This document shows positions 42,278-51,086 of a DNA stretch of 64,000 bases, piece after piece. The first letter of the stretch is position 1, and each line of letters opens with the position of its first letter. Below the pieces are notes generated by a model. It saw nothing but the letters and a program-made list of their open reading frames with translations, was not told the origin of the DNA and searched no databases. The translations under genes and the position numbers were made by a program. Source of the DNA: Streptomyces mirabilis (GTDB lineage Bacteria; Actinomycetota; Actinomycetes; Streptomycetales; Streptomycetaceae); NCBI RefSeq assembly GCF_039503195.1, contig NZ_JBCJKP010000001.1:744001-808000 (forward strand), written 5' to 3'.

Positions 42278-44140
42278 GTGCCCTCACGCCACTCCGACAT
42301 CGTTGTCAGACCGCGGCTTCTCAGCTTCCTGCTGACGGCCGCTCTCGTGTTCGCGGCACTGGTCCCGGTCGCGACGCCCGCCGCCGCCGCAACTCAGGTG
42401 TGCGTACTGGCCTGTGACACGCTGGACCCCTCACAGGCCCGGCAGGAGAGCTTCCCGGTGCCGAACATGGACCTCAACGGCCGTCGCCTCGAACTGCATG
42501 TGTCCGACGCGGACGACATGGCCTGGGCCGGCATCGACAACGGCGTGACCGGCGACTCGGTGTGGTTGGACCGCTCCTGGGACGGCGGCGCCACCTGGGA
42601 AGGACTGCTCGGCAAGGCGAGCATCCCGGGAACCTGGACCGGCACCAGGACGCTGATGCACAACATCACCGATCCTCGCAACCACCGGCGCGGTCTCGTG
42701 CGGGCCTGCGGAGACGCCGCGGGGGTCGGCTGTACGAACTGGGTCTACCCCACGGTCTGCGACACGCTCTGCGACGGCACCGACTCGGGCAAGGCGGCCG
42801 GCGACGATCAGCCGGTGCCGTCGACGACTCTCTACGGCCGCACGATCCGGCTGCACGTCGACCAGAAGAACTCCATGGCCTGGGCGAGCATCGACACCGG
42901 TGGCGCCGGCGACGAGATCTGGCTCGACCGCTCCTGGGACGGCGGCTCGACCTGGCCGGACGGTTCCTCGCTCGGCCGCACCAGCACCCCGTCCGGTGCC
43001 ACCGGCACCCGTACCGCGATGTACGCCACCCGCGATCCGCGCGGGCTCCTCTACGGCGGCGCGGTCCGCGCCTGCGGCCGGGAGGCGAGCCACAACGAGG
43101 GCAGTTGCACCCCATGGGTCAGGCCCGTGCCGACCAGGACGCGCGCGGCGGCCGACGCGCTGGCGTCCTCGTACGACCCCTACAACGGCTGGTGGCCGAG
43201 CAGTTGGTGGAACTCCGCCGCCGCCCTCACCGCGCTCATCGACTCCTCCCGGGCCACCGGCAGGCACGACTACGACTGGGTCATCGCGCGCACCTTCGAC
43301 CGGAACAAGGGCACCTTCGCGGCCGGTGTGCGCAGTTCGGACGCGATCGAGGGCGACTTCATCAGCCGTTCCATCGACGACTCGGGCTGGTGGGCCATCG
43401 CCTGGATCGACGCGTACGACTACACCGGTGACTCCCGCTATCTGAACGAGGCGGTCACCATCGCCGACTACGTCCAGCAGTACTGGGACCCCGGCACCTG
43501 CGGGGGCGGCGTGTGGTGGGACCGCGAGCGCACCTACAAGAACGCCGTGACGAACGGGCAGTACCTCTGGCTGACCACGGCGCTGCACCAGCGCATCCCG
43601 GGCGACACCGTATGGCTGCAGCGGGCCAAGACGTCCGCCGCCTGGTACCGGTCCAGCGGGATGATCGGCTCCTCGGGTCTGGTGAACGACGGGCTCACCT
43701 CCGCCTGCGCCAACAACGGCTCCACCGTGTGGAGTTACAACCAGGGACTGGCCATCGGCGGCTTCACCGAACTGTGGAGGACGACCGGGGACGGCTCGCT
43801 GCTGACCACCGCGCGCACCCTGGCCGATGCCGCGATCAGCAGCCCGACGCTGACCTCCGGCGGAGTGCTCACCGAGTCCTGCGACGTCGGCTCGGCGTCC
43901 TGCGACGACAACCAGAAACAGTTCAAGGGCATCTTCATGCGGAACTTCGCCGACCTCGCGAAGGCCACAGGTTCCGGCACCTACCGGAGTTACGTCCAGG
44001 AGCAGGCCGACACGCTGTGGGCGCGGGACCGTAGCTCCCTCAACGCCCTGGGCGAACGCTGGGCCGGTACCAGCCCCAACCCGACCGACTGGCGTACCCA
44101 GGCGGGCGCCCTCGAAGCGCTCACCGCCGCCGCGGGCTGA
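42278..44140 (+). CDS. Secreted GH76-family (alpha-1,6-mannanase-type) hydrolase with two N-terminal repeats
   Basis: The product (620 residues from GTG 42278, or 646 from ATG 42200) has a signal peptide (LLSFLLTAALVFAALVPVAT, cleavage after AAA). Two copies of an about 95-residue domain follow, each with WAGIDNGVTGDSVWLDRSWD-like residues (WASIDTGGAGDEIWLDRSWD in the second). The C-terminal about 310 residues are a GH76 (alpha/alpha)6 barrel with YNGWWPSSWWNSAAALTALI, DFISRSIDDSGWWAIAWIDA (paired acids as in the family's DD motif), WWDRERTYKNAVTNGQYL and QFKGIFMRNFADL. GTG 42278 gives a normal signal length. It probably cuts fungal or mycobacterial mannan. Confidence 0.88.
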   Translation: MPSRHSDIVVRPRLLSFLLTAALVFAALVPVATPAAAATQVCVLACDTLDPSQARQESFPVPNMDLNGRRLELHVSDADDMAWAGIDNGVTGDSVWLDRSWDGGATWEGLLGKASIPGTWTGTRTLMHNITDPRNHRRGLVRACGDAAGVGCTNWVYPTVCDTLCDGTDSGKAAGDDQPVPSTTLYGRTIRLHVDQKNSMAWASIDTGGAGDEIWLDRSWDGGSTWPDGSSLGRTSTPSGATGTRTAMYATRDPRGLLYGGAVRACGREASHNEGSCTPWVRPVPTRTRAAADALASSYDPYNGWWPSSWWNSAAALTALIDSSRATGRHDYDWVIARTFDRNKGTFAAGVRSSDAIEGDFISRSIDDSGWWAIAWIDAYDYTGDSRYLNEAVTIADYVQQYWDPGTCGGGVWWDRERTYKNAVTNGQYLWLTTALHQRIPGDTVWLQRAKTSAAWYRSSGMIGSSGLVNDGLTSACANNGSTVWSYNQGLAIGGFTELWRTTGDGSLLTTARTLADAAISSPTLTSGGVLTESCDVGSASCDDNQKQFKGIFMRNFADLAKATGSGTYRSYVQEQADTLWARDRSSLNALGERWAGTSPNPTDWRTQAGALEALTAAAG

Positions 44141-44156
44141 CGACCGGTTCCAGGAG

Positions 44157-44195
44157 CCGGCTCGCACGCGGGTCCCCGACCCGTGTGCGAGCCGG
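44157..44195 (+). terminator. Strong hairpin terminator after the GH76 gene
   Basis: Bases 44157-44173 pair with 44179-44195 (17 pairs with one G-U) around a 5-nt loop, starting 16 nt after the GH76 stop. Confidence 0.8.
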
Positions 44196-44603
44196 TCGGC
44201 GTGGGCACGCTGGACCCTCCACGACTCGACGAGCTCCTCCGGCGCCTCGCCGAACAGCCCCGGCTACGGCCGCGGCTCTCGATGATCCAGCCAGGTCACC
44301 GATGACACTTCCCGGGCGTGGTCCCGGGCAAGCCGATCGCGAACGCACGGCATGCCCCAGCGACTCAACGGGCCCTCATGTCGGTTCACACCGCGCGCAA
44401 TGGGGCACCGACCGCCCTCGCTGCACGAGCCGAGGACCTCACCAGCCGTGGATCACAAGCGCTCATGAGATCGGCTTCGTGAGACTTGCGGGCAGAGGCG
44501 TTGGGGACCCCCTGCCTCCTGGATCCCAGGCCGTTTCCCAGGGTCCGACGGTTCCCACGCCCGCCCCGTCCGCAGCCGATCGCCACCGACAATATTTCCC
44601 GCC
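44196..44603. other. Gene-free stretch
   Basis: No supported gene was found. A short plus-strand run (TLDPPRLDELLRRLAEQPRL) looks coding in composition but ends quickly and matches nothing recognised; it may be a relic. Confidence 0.35.
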
Positions 44604-44621
44604 TTGACAATTTTTTTTGTC
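44604..44621 (+). promoter_or_regulatory. AT-rich promoter/operator before the ArsR-type gene
   Basis: TTGACA at 44604-44609 fits a -35 element. The inverted repeat GACAA (44606-44610) and TTGTC (44617-44621) flanks six T residues inside an eight-T run, which is very unusual in this GC-rich DNA. It lies 18 bp before the GTG of the broken ArsR-type gene, a usual autoregulatory position. Confidence 0.5.
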
Positions 44622-44638
44622 GGAGAGATTCTGGAGCG

Positions 44639-45060
44639 GTGCTGGACGACGCTGTGATCGAGAACCCGCCGCGGCCGATTCCTGGACCCGAGACGGGCCC
44701 GGATCCTCGGCGCCCTGGCCGAGCCCGGCTCGGCCGCCATGCCGGCCACCCGCCCGGGGCTGCCCCGCCAGAAGGTCAACGACCACCTGAAGGAGCTGGG
44801 GCGCATGCCGAGCCGACGGGCCTGCCGCCGCTGGACGGCGAGCCGGCCTGGTCGGACGACGAGCGCATCCAGGTCCGCTCCGTCGGCGGGGCTTCTCGGC
44901 CGACGTCCGCAGACGCGTCCCGACACCCGTCCGCGCGGCCTGCGCCCAGGCCCGGCCACGGGACCGCACCGGATACCGACGGCGCCGCACCGGCCTCCCT
45001 CCGGGGCGGCCCGCAAAGAGTCCCCACCAGGAGACCGCCGCCTCGAACGTGGTCGAAGCG
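44639..45060 (+). pseudogene. ArsR-type winged-helix regulator, frameshifted
   Basis: A GTG at 44639 after a GGAG site gives VLDDAVIENP, the usual start of ArsR-type regulators found with DHFR-family genes. The frame then changes, and the second frame gives RARILGALAEPGSAAMPATR and LPRQKVNDHLKELGR, the recognition-helix region. Beyond 44820 homology fades. The regulator is therefore broken while the gene it probably controlled (45110) is intact. Confidence 0.62.
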
Positions 45061-45109
45061 GCGGCGAGCAATCGACCACCGCGCACCGGAAACCCCTAAG
45101 GAAACCAGC

Positions 45110-45682
45110 ATGCGTACCCTGATCAGCTCCGCCTTCATCTCGCTCGACGGCGTCGTGGAGGGCCCGGGCGGCGAACCCGGCTACCGCAATTCCGGATGGA
45201 CCTTCAAGGACGTCGAGTTCGTCCCCGAGGCGTTCGACATCAAGGCACGGGAACAGCAGGAGTCCACCGCCGTCCTGATGGGCCGGACCAGCTACGAGGC
45301 GTTCAGCCCGGTGTGGCCGGACATGAACGAGTTCGCCCGCTACAAGACCATGCCGAAGTACGTCGTCTCCACCACCCTCACCGAGGACAAGCTCGTCTCG
45401 AACTGGGGCGAGAGCACCATCCTGCGCTCCCTCGACGAGGTCGCCGCCCTCAAGGAGACCGACGGAGGCCCGATCATCGTCCACGGCAGCGTCGCCCTGA
45501 ACCACAGCCTCGCCGACGCCGGCCTGATCGACCGTTACCACCTGCTCGTCCACCCGCTGCTGCTCGGCGCGGGCAAGCGCCTGTTCCCCGCCACCGACAA
45601 GGACACCCAGAAGCTGAGGCTCGTCGAGCACGCCGTGTACTCCAACGGCCTGCAGATGAACGTCCTCGACGTCGTCCACTGA
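45110..45682 (+). CDS. Dihydrofolate reductase-family (RibD C-terminal-like) protein
   Basis: The 190-residue protein belongs to the DHFR/RibD superfamily: LISSAFISLDGVVEGPGGEP, QESTAVLMGRTSYEAFSPVW, YKTMPKYVVSTTLTED and GPIIVHGSVALNHSLADAGL, then YHLLVHPLLLGAGKRLFPAT. It should bind NADPH and reduce an unknown pterin- or pyrimidine-like substrate. Classical drug-sensitive DHFR activity is unlikely. ATG 45110 follows an AAGGAAA site. An ArsR-type gene upstream is a common arrangement. Confidence 0.9.
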   Translation: MRTLISSAFISLDGVVEGPGGEPGYRNSGWTFKDVEFVPEAFDIKAREQQESTAVLMGRTSYEAFSPVWPDMNEFARYKTMPKYVVSTTLTEDKLVSNWGESTILRSLDEVAALKETDGGPIIVHGSVALNHSLADAGLIDRYHLLVHPLLLGAGKRLFPATDKDTQKLRLVEHAVYSNGLQMNVLDVVH

Positions 45683-45755
45683 CCACGCCCCGGGTCTTTC
45701 CGCGCCGCGGGACGCGATCACCCTGCACGGCCTTGATCCACTTCCGAAGAGGGCC

Positions 45756-46132
45756 CTAGGAGCGCGCGGGGTCGTCCGGGGAAGTGTCCGCCGTGGGGTG
45801 ATACGCCTTTGTCCCCAGGCGGACCTCCTCCACATCGTGCACTTCCTGAGCGGGGCGGAGGACGATGTCGTCGATGCGGCCGGCGTCGCGCAGGTCCCTG
45901 AGCGTGTCCCGCTCGCCCTGAAGCGGGGCGAGTTCGAGGCACCGCACGCTCTCACGGCGCCGAATGGAGCCGGGAGCGGGGCCCTACGGTCCTCGATGTC
46001 CTGGGCCATGCGGAGGGTGGCCGCCTCGGGGACCCCGAACCTACGACGCGACAGCCGGCCCGTCGCCAGTACACCGACGGCGACGACAACGATCAGTTCC
46101 CGGCTTCCCACGTCGGTGCCGTTCGTGTTCAT
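45756..46132 (-). pseudogene. Na+/H+ antiporter (CPA1) remnant with most membrane helices deleted
   Basis: The ATG at 46132 gives ELIVVVAVGVLATGRLSRRR and FGVPEA, a CPA1 N-terminus. The protein then jumps to RMAQDIEDRRAPLP and, after a frameshift, to LELAPLQGERDTLRDLRDAG, RIDDIVLRPAQEVHDVEEVR, the cytosolic tail of NhaP/CPA1 exchangers. At about 125 codons against an expected 500-530, the transport core is missing. Confidence 0.68.
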
Positions 46133-46180
46133 GGCTCCACGGTCACGCCCCGACGCACGGGTAACCGGGCCACGACTTGC

Positions 46181-47383
46181 TCAGGAGCTGCGTTCCTGGG
46201 AGTCCCGCACCCACCCTCTGGAGGACTCGGCGTGGATGAGCCTGGCGAGGTGGTGGCCGGAGGGGGTGGGCGCCCGGCGAAGGGCGATGAGCGCGGCGTC
46301 GTCGCCGAGGCGTCCACCGACGTGGGCGAGGAGGTCACGCCGGATGTGACGCAGGAGCGGTTCGGGGCCGCACTCCGTCCACTGGGCGGCTCGTTCGGCG
46401 AACGGATAGAAGTCACCGCTCTGATTGCGCGCCTCGATGACACCGTCGGTGTAGAGCAGGAGGGTTTCCCCGACTTCGAAGGTGAACACGTCCAGCGTCC
46501 GCGGCGATGGGACCAGGACGCCGACTCCCAGCGGGGGTGCTGGGTGCAGCCTCAGTGCGCTGACGGAGTGTTCCGGGCTGAGCAGCAGGGGCGCGGGGTG
46601 CCCGCAGCTGGTCATTGTGACGATGGTGGCATCGTCGGGGATCTCCAGCAACAGCGCGGTGACGAAGCGCTCCTCGGCCCCGGCCTCGTCCTCCGGCGGG
46701 GTGAATTCGCCGTGGTAGCGGCCGACGCTCTGTTCCAGCGCGTCCGTCAGCGCGGTGAGGTCGGCGTGCTGATGGGAGGCTTCGCGGAACGCGCCGAGCA
46801 GCAGGGCGGCCTCGCCGATGGCCGCCAAGCCCTTGCCTCGGACATCTCCGATGAGCACGCGCGTGGCGTCGTCGGTACGCGTGACGGCGTACAGGTCTCC
46901 ACCGATCTCGGCCTCGTCCTCGGCGGCCAGATATACCGACGCCGTACGCAGGGGGCCGATCCCGCTGGGCAGCGGCCACAGCAGTACGTGCTGTGCGGCC
47001 TCGGCGACCGATCTCACCTGGGCCAGTTGCCGTCCGTGTCGCTCGCGTACCACGGAGTAGCCCACGATCAGAAGGCTCAGTACGGCGAGGGCGACCATCT
47101 GCACGACGACGTTGCGCGAGAAGAGGATGCCGTCGTGCAGGGCGATGCCGGCCTCGGCCGCGAGCGCCAGGACGCCGATCGCCCCGGTCAGCCGGGGACC
47201 GGCGAAGGATGCGGTGATCGCCGGCGCGATCACCAGCAGCGGGCCCAGGTGGATGTCGGCCGGGGCAACGATGTCGATGACCGTGATCACCACGACCAGC
47301 AGGACGGGCATCGCCAGCAGCACATGCTTCGACGGCCCCGGGCCGAAGCCGGCAAAGCGATTCCAGATCCCCACATGTTCCAC
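46181..47383 (-). CDS. Membrane-anchored PP2C (SpoIIE-type) serine phosphatase
   Basis: The 400-residue protein has an N-terminal membrane region with about four helices (VLLAMPVLLVVVITVIDIVA, LLVIAPAITASFAGPRL, LTGAIGVLALAAEAGIAL, VVQMVALAVLSLLIVGYSVV). A SpoIIE/RsbU phosphatase domain follows (EAEIGGDLYAVTRTDDATRV, VLIGDVRGKGLAAIGEAALL, CGHPAPLLL, ETLLLYTDGVIEARNQSGDF, GDDAALIALRR). The metal-binding aspartates are present. It would dephosphorylate an anti-sigma factor antagonist. GTG 47383 starts at the edge of homology. The target is not encoded next to it. Confidence 0.92.
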   Translation of the reverse strand: MEHVGIWNRFAGFGPGPSKHVLLAMPVLLVVVITVIDIVAPADIHLGPLLVIAPAITASFAGPRLTGAIGVLALAAEAGIALHDGILFSRNVVVQMVALAVLSLLIVGYSVVRERHGRQLAQVRSVAEAAQHVLLWPLPSGIGPLRTASVYLAAEDEAEIGGDLYAVTRTDDATRVLIGDVRGKGLAAIGEAALLLGAFREASHQHADLTALTDALEQSVGRYHGEFTPPEDEAGAEERFVTALLLEIPDDATIVTMTSCGHPAPLLLSPEHSVSALRLHPAPPLGVGVLVPSPRTLDVFTFEVGETLLLYTDGVIEARNQSGDFYPFAERAAQWTECGPEPLLRHIRRDLLAHVGGRLGDDAALIALRRAPTPSGHHLARLIHAESSRGWVRDSQERSS

Positions 47384-47653
47384 AGTGCACCGCCCCAGGA
47401 CAGCTTGCGAGCGCAGCCGAGAACTCTCGGCAACGCGCCGGCAGGACTGCCCAGCGCGTCCCGCACGCGCCGGACCGCACGTCGAGGGGACCGACCCCGC
47501 ACCGGCGTCGGCGCGGGGTCGGCAAGGCTGCCGCCCGGCTGCCCACCGCATGCGACCAGGGGGCTCACGCTGCCCGTCCGGCGTCGGCCACCGCGGTGGC
47601 CGCCCGGTCGGATACGGAGCGCGACCACCTCCGTTGCGACACCCGAGGTCGGA

Positions 47654-50524
47654 TCAGTCGAGGAGGAGGGGATTCGGCAGGGTGGCCGCGGGGTGCATGC
47701 GCAGGAGGGTGTGAAGTACTCCTGAGAGACCGGACATGAGGCTGGGTGAGAACGCCTCGCGGGCCAGGCCGCCGACCGGGCCGCGTTGCTCGAGGCCGGT
47801 GAGGATTTCGGCGTCGAGGTCGGAGGGGTCTCCGAAGTCCATGGACGTGAGGAATTCCCAGAGGCCGAGGTCGCCGTGGCACAGGGTATGGCTCCAGCCG
47901 AAGCCCTCGGCGGCGCAGGCACGTGCGGCCCGACGGGCCATGTCGAGGTGGGCGGGATCGCCCGTGCGCCGGTGGAGGTCGAGCATGCCGATGCCCACCC
48001 CCGCGCTGCCGTGGCACCAGCTGGTGAAGAAGTCCTCCTCGGCGCCGATGCGGACATCGAGCCAGTTGCCGTGCTCGGGTTGATAGAGGGACTCCTGATA
48101 GGCGAAGGCCCGCTCGGCGAGGCGGTTCCATTCGCGCCGTTCGGCCGCGGAACCCGCGTCGCCGAGCGCGAGCCGGGTCAGTGCCCAGCCGATGCCGGTG
48201 GCGCCGTGGGCGAAGCCGCCGATGCCCTCGGGGTTGAGCCGGGTCGTCCAGCGGGCGCCGCTCGCGTCGAGGGTGGCCAGCCCGGTCAGCCGGCGGCCGA
48301 TGCGCGCGGCGGCGCCGAGCCAGCGGTCCTGCCCGGTCGCCGCGGCCAGGTCGAGCAGGGGGACGACCGCGCCTGCCGCCCCGTTGAGGAGGTCCACCTC
48401 GACGTCGTCCTCGACCAGTCGGCCCTCCGCGAGCAACAGCGCCCTCTCGGCGGCCCGCTCCAGAAGCCAGTCCTCACCGAGCACCCGGTGCAGCGCCAGC
48501 CACGTCCACACCTGCGACGCGGCACCGCTGAACGCCCCGGGTGAGGGCGTCGGTGTCCGGTCCTCGGTGCCGACCAGGACCCGCAGCGCCCCCTGGAACG
48601 TGTCGGCGACGCCCGGCACCTCCTCCGCCCGCCCGGCCCGCACCTCGGTCACGTACTCCGCGAGCGTCAGCGCCACCCCGCCCTGCCCGGTGTAGAGGTC
48701 GGCGGGCAGCACCCTGATCGACCACCCCGCGGGGGTGAAGACGGGGCTGATCCAGGTGACCGTACCGTCCTCGCCGCGCACCGCCCCGTCGCACAGCCGT
48801 CGTACCATCTGCGCGGCCAGGTCGCGGCGTCGGCGCTCCCGGTCGCGGGCGTGCGGGTCGCGGGCGGCGGCCTGCGTCCGCGTGGGCAGCGAACGCTCGT
48901 TGAGATACGCACCGACCAGCGCGTCCTGGATCACCGCCTCCTCCAGCGCCAGGTCGGCGGTGCGCCAGTCCTCCACGGTGGTCCGTACGGCGGCCGAGTC
49001 CACGGTGAAGGTGAACATCGGCACGTCACCGGCCAACAGGTCCGCGATCTCGCCGTCGATGGCCGCGCGCTCGGTCGGCGCGCCGGGCAGCACCTCGGCG
49101 TTGCGCCGCAGGATGTCCCGGGCCCGTTCGACCGCCGCCGCCTCGTCGTGCAACGACGCCGGGTGCCAGAGCATCCGGCCGATGTCGACGTACGCCTGCG
49201 TCGGCCGCAGGATCCGCCGCGCCTGGGCGCCTTCGAAGCGGCGCAGCAGCCGGTGCGGATCCGTCCCGGGCCGGCGCAGGTGCGCGGTCATCTCGCGGAA
49301 GCCGGCCAGAATCCGGTCCCAGTACGCGCTCAGCACGGGAGTGGGGCTGGGGTGGTTGTCCGCGGTGGGCATCGCCACCAGGTCAACCTGGAAACGGGCC
49401 GCCGCGGTGCCTGCGTTCGCGATCACCGGGTTCGGGATCAGCGGCTGCTGGCCGGGCAGCGACCCGACTCCGGAGATGTCGACCCCGCCGAGCGCGAAGC
49501 CGGTGCCGCGTACGGGCAGCAGTCCGGTACGCAGCACCGTACGGCGGATGGCCGCCGCGGCCACGTCCACCGCGTCGCCCCGGCCGCTGGGCGGGAAGGG
49601 CGCGGGGGCGTCGAAGAGCGTCTCGGCGTCCACGATCACCGGCACCGGACCCGCGGCGATCATGTTCTCCGCGTGCATGTCGGTGCCGCCGGTGAAGCGG
49701 AGGACGGCCAGCCAGTGCCCTACGTTCCGGTAGAACGCGGCGAGTTCGGCCTCGTCCGCGCAGTAGCGGTGACGGACGAACTCGGCCCAGCCGTAGCCCT
49801 CGCGTGCTTGTGTCCGCGGCACCCGGATGCGCTCGTCGGGCGACGGTGCGCCGGGGAAGTCCGCGTAGAGCTCGTCCAGCAGCGCGCCCAGCGCCACGTC
49901 GGACTCGGACGGCCGGGGCTTGTACATGACGCTCCCGCCGGCGAAGTCGACCCGACTGACCGTCAGGCCGCCCCGGTGGGTGTCGCCCGCCCCGAACGCG
50001 ACGGCTCGCATCTCCCCCGCGGGTCCCCCCAGCAGCGGCCGCAGCACTTCGCGGTCCGCGGCGAGCCGTTCCGCGAATCCGGCCGTAGCCGCCACCGCCA
50101 GCCGCGCCACCGACGCGATCCGCGGCCCGACGTTCGGGTATCGGCCGGCCAGCCGGTCGAGATAGCCCTCCTCCCCGGCCTGCTCCAGGAACGCGCTCCA
50201 CGTCCGCGTGTCGGATCCCGCCCCCGCGTCCTCGGCGTGGCGTCCGCCGCCCGCTGTCATGCGCAGCGCGTGCAGTTCGATCAGGAACAGGCGGGACAGC
50301 TTCGCGTGCAGGGACCTGAGCAGGGCGGTGTGGCCGGCTTCCAGTACCGCTTCTTGTTCTTCCCTGCTCAGGGCGTCAATGGAGGTCAGCCGCCGGGCCA
50401 GCTCTTCCCGCCAAGGCCGGGCGATGGTCCGTACGGGTCGGGCGAACCATTCCGCCTCGTCCCGCCTTCCCGACTCCCCCGGCTTCCCCGGCCTTTCCGA
50501 TCTTTCCGGCGCCGATCCGCTCAC
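47654..50524 (-). CDS. lanM: Class II lanthipeptide synthetase LanM
   Basis: The 956-residue bifunctional enzyme dehydrates Ser/Thr in a precursor peptide and forms (methyl)lanthionine rings. The N-terminal DUF4135-type dehydratase has VSRVDFAGGSVMYKPRPSES, EFVRHRYCADEAELAAFYRN, RFTGGTDMHAENMIAAGPVP and VDAETLFDAP. The C-terminal LanC-like cyclase has GFAHGATGIGWALTRLAL, then the zinc ligands Cys837 (TSWCHGSAGVGIGMLDL), Cys882 and His883 (LCHGDLGLWEF). GTG 50524 is chosen because a GGGGAGG site lies just upstream. The precursor gene lies upstream at 50886-51086. No LanT, LanP or immunity genes are adjacent. Confidence 0.95.
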   Translation of the reverse strand: MSGSAPERSERPGKPGESGRRDEAEWFARPVRTIARPWREELARRLTSIDALSREEQEAVLEAGHTALLRSLHAKLSRLFLIELHALRMTAGGGRHAEDAGAGSDTRTWSAFLEQAGEEGYLDRLAGRYPNVGPRIASVARLAVAATAGFAERLAADREVLRPLLGGPAGEMRAVAFGAGDTHRGGLTVSRVDFAGGSVMYKPRPSESDVALGALLDELYADFPGAPSPDERIRVPRTQAREGYGWAEFVRHRYCADEAELAAFYRNVGHWLAVLRFTGGTDMHAENMIAAGPVPVIVDAETLFDAPAPFPPSGRGDAVDVAAAAIRRTVLRTGLLPVRGTGFALGGVDISGVGSLPGQQPLIPNPVIANAGTAAARFQVDLVAMPTADNHPSPTPVLSAYWDRILAGFREMTAHLRRPGTDPHRLLRRFEGAQARRILRPTQAYVDIGRMLWHPASLHDEAAAVERARDILRRNAEVLPGAPTERAAIDGEIADLLAGDVPMFTFTVDSAAVRTTVEDWRTADLALEEAVIQDALVGAYLNERSLPTRTQAAARDPHARDRERRRRDLAAQMVRRLCDGAVRGEDGTVTWISPVFTPAGWSIRVLPADLYTGQGGVALTLAEYVTEVRAGRAEEVPGVADTFQGALRVLVGTEDRTPTPSPGAFSGAASQVWTWLALHRVLGEDWLLERAAERALLLAEGRLVEDDVEVDLLNGAAGAVVPLLDLAAATGQDRWLGAAARIGRRLTGLATLDASGARWTTRLNPEGIGGFAHGATGIGWALTRLALGDAGSAAERREWNRLAERAFAYQESLYQPEHGNWLDVRIGAEEDFFTSWCHGSAGVGIGMLDLHRRTGDPAHLDMARRAARACAAEGFGWSHTLCHGDLGLWEFLTSMDFGDPSDLDAEILTGLEQRGPVGGLAREAFSPSLMSGLSGVLHTLLRMHPAATLPNPLLLD

Positions 50525-50885
50525 CGTCCACCCTCCCCATCCGCCGTGAACTCGCTTCTTGCGGTCGTTCCGAGGGAGCGCGGCAACGGTGCGACCAGCC
50601 CGGACCCGTCCGCACCCGGCAGCAACCGACCGAGCCGCAAACCCCCGCATCCCCGACGCGCGCGGGGCGGGCGGCAACCGACTCGGCAGGCTGCGGCGCG
50701 TTCCCGGGTGCGGACGCGTCGTGGCTTGGCGCGCGGTTTCCCACGCTCCGGCTTGATGAACCGCACTCCGCAGGGGCGCTCCCGAAGAGGCGTACTCCGC
50801 AGGCGATACGGTCAATGAGCGCGCCCTGGAGAGGGCGCTCAGCGGGCAGGCCCTTCGCAAAGGGCCCTGGAGTCACCGCAGGCGA
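50525..50885 (-). other. lanA-lanM intergenic region with attenuator-like hairpin
   Basis: The 361-nt gap holds no gene. On the minus strand a 7-bp stem (50849-50855 with 50860-50866, tetraloop) lies about 20 nt after the precursor stop, a common place for a partial terminator that keeps precursor RNA more abundant than synthetase RNA. GC-rich imperfect repeats near 50818-50842 follow. Confidence 0.5.
50849..50866 (-). terminator. Partial terminator (attenuator) after lanA
   Basis: A GGCCCTT/AAGGGCC stem with a 4-nt loop lies 20 nt downstream of the lanA stop on the minus strand. There is no U-tract, which fits read-through into lanM. Confidence 0.45.
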
Positions 50886-51086
50886 TCAGCAACACCAGCT
50901 GCCGTGCGACCCACTCGGGCTGGAACAGAAGCCGTAGAGGGAGTCGCTCGGGTCGGTGAGCGCGGCTTCGGCGGCGGCGCCGCCGACGTAGAGGGGCCCG
51001 GCGGGGTTGGTCTGCCCGTACGCGCTCTCGGCGCCCGCCAGCCAGGCATCGAGCACGGCGGTGGTGGCAACGCTGGTCTGGGGCAT
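50886..51086 (-). CDS. lanA: Lanthipeptide precursor peptide (LanA)
   Basis: The 66-residue peptide follows a CGGAGG site with ATG at 51086. The N-terminal part (TTAVLDAWLAGAESAYGQTN, then PAGPLYVGGAAAEAALTD) is leader-like. The C-terminal end, DPSDSLYGFCSSPSGSHGSW followed by CC, holds all three cysteines and seven serines, the material for lanthionine rings. A GGA site in the middle (LYVGGA) could be the protease cut, but no protease gene is near. The precursor-then-LanM order on one strand supports the call. The core ends in two adjacent cysteines. Confidence 0.82.
   Translation of the reverse strand: MPQTSVATTAVLDAWLAGAESAYGQTNPAGPLYVGGAAAEAALTDPSDSLYGFCSSPSGSHGSWCC

Noticed and set aside
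42431..44167. A 578-codon minus-strand open frame opposite the GH76 gene
   Set aside because: The plus strand carries a signal peptide and GH76 motifs; the minus reading is a composition artefact.
46181..47383. PP2C phosphatase as part of the lanthipeptide cluster
   Set aside because: It is on the same strand but about 270 bp downstream of lanM, has its own likely promoter, and such phosphatases are general sigma-factor regulators.
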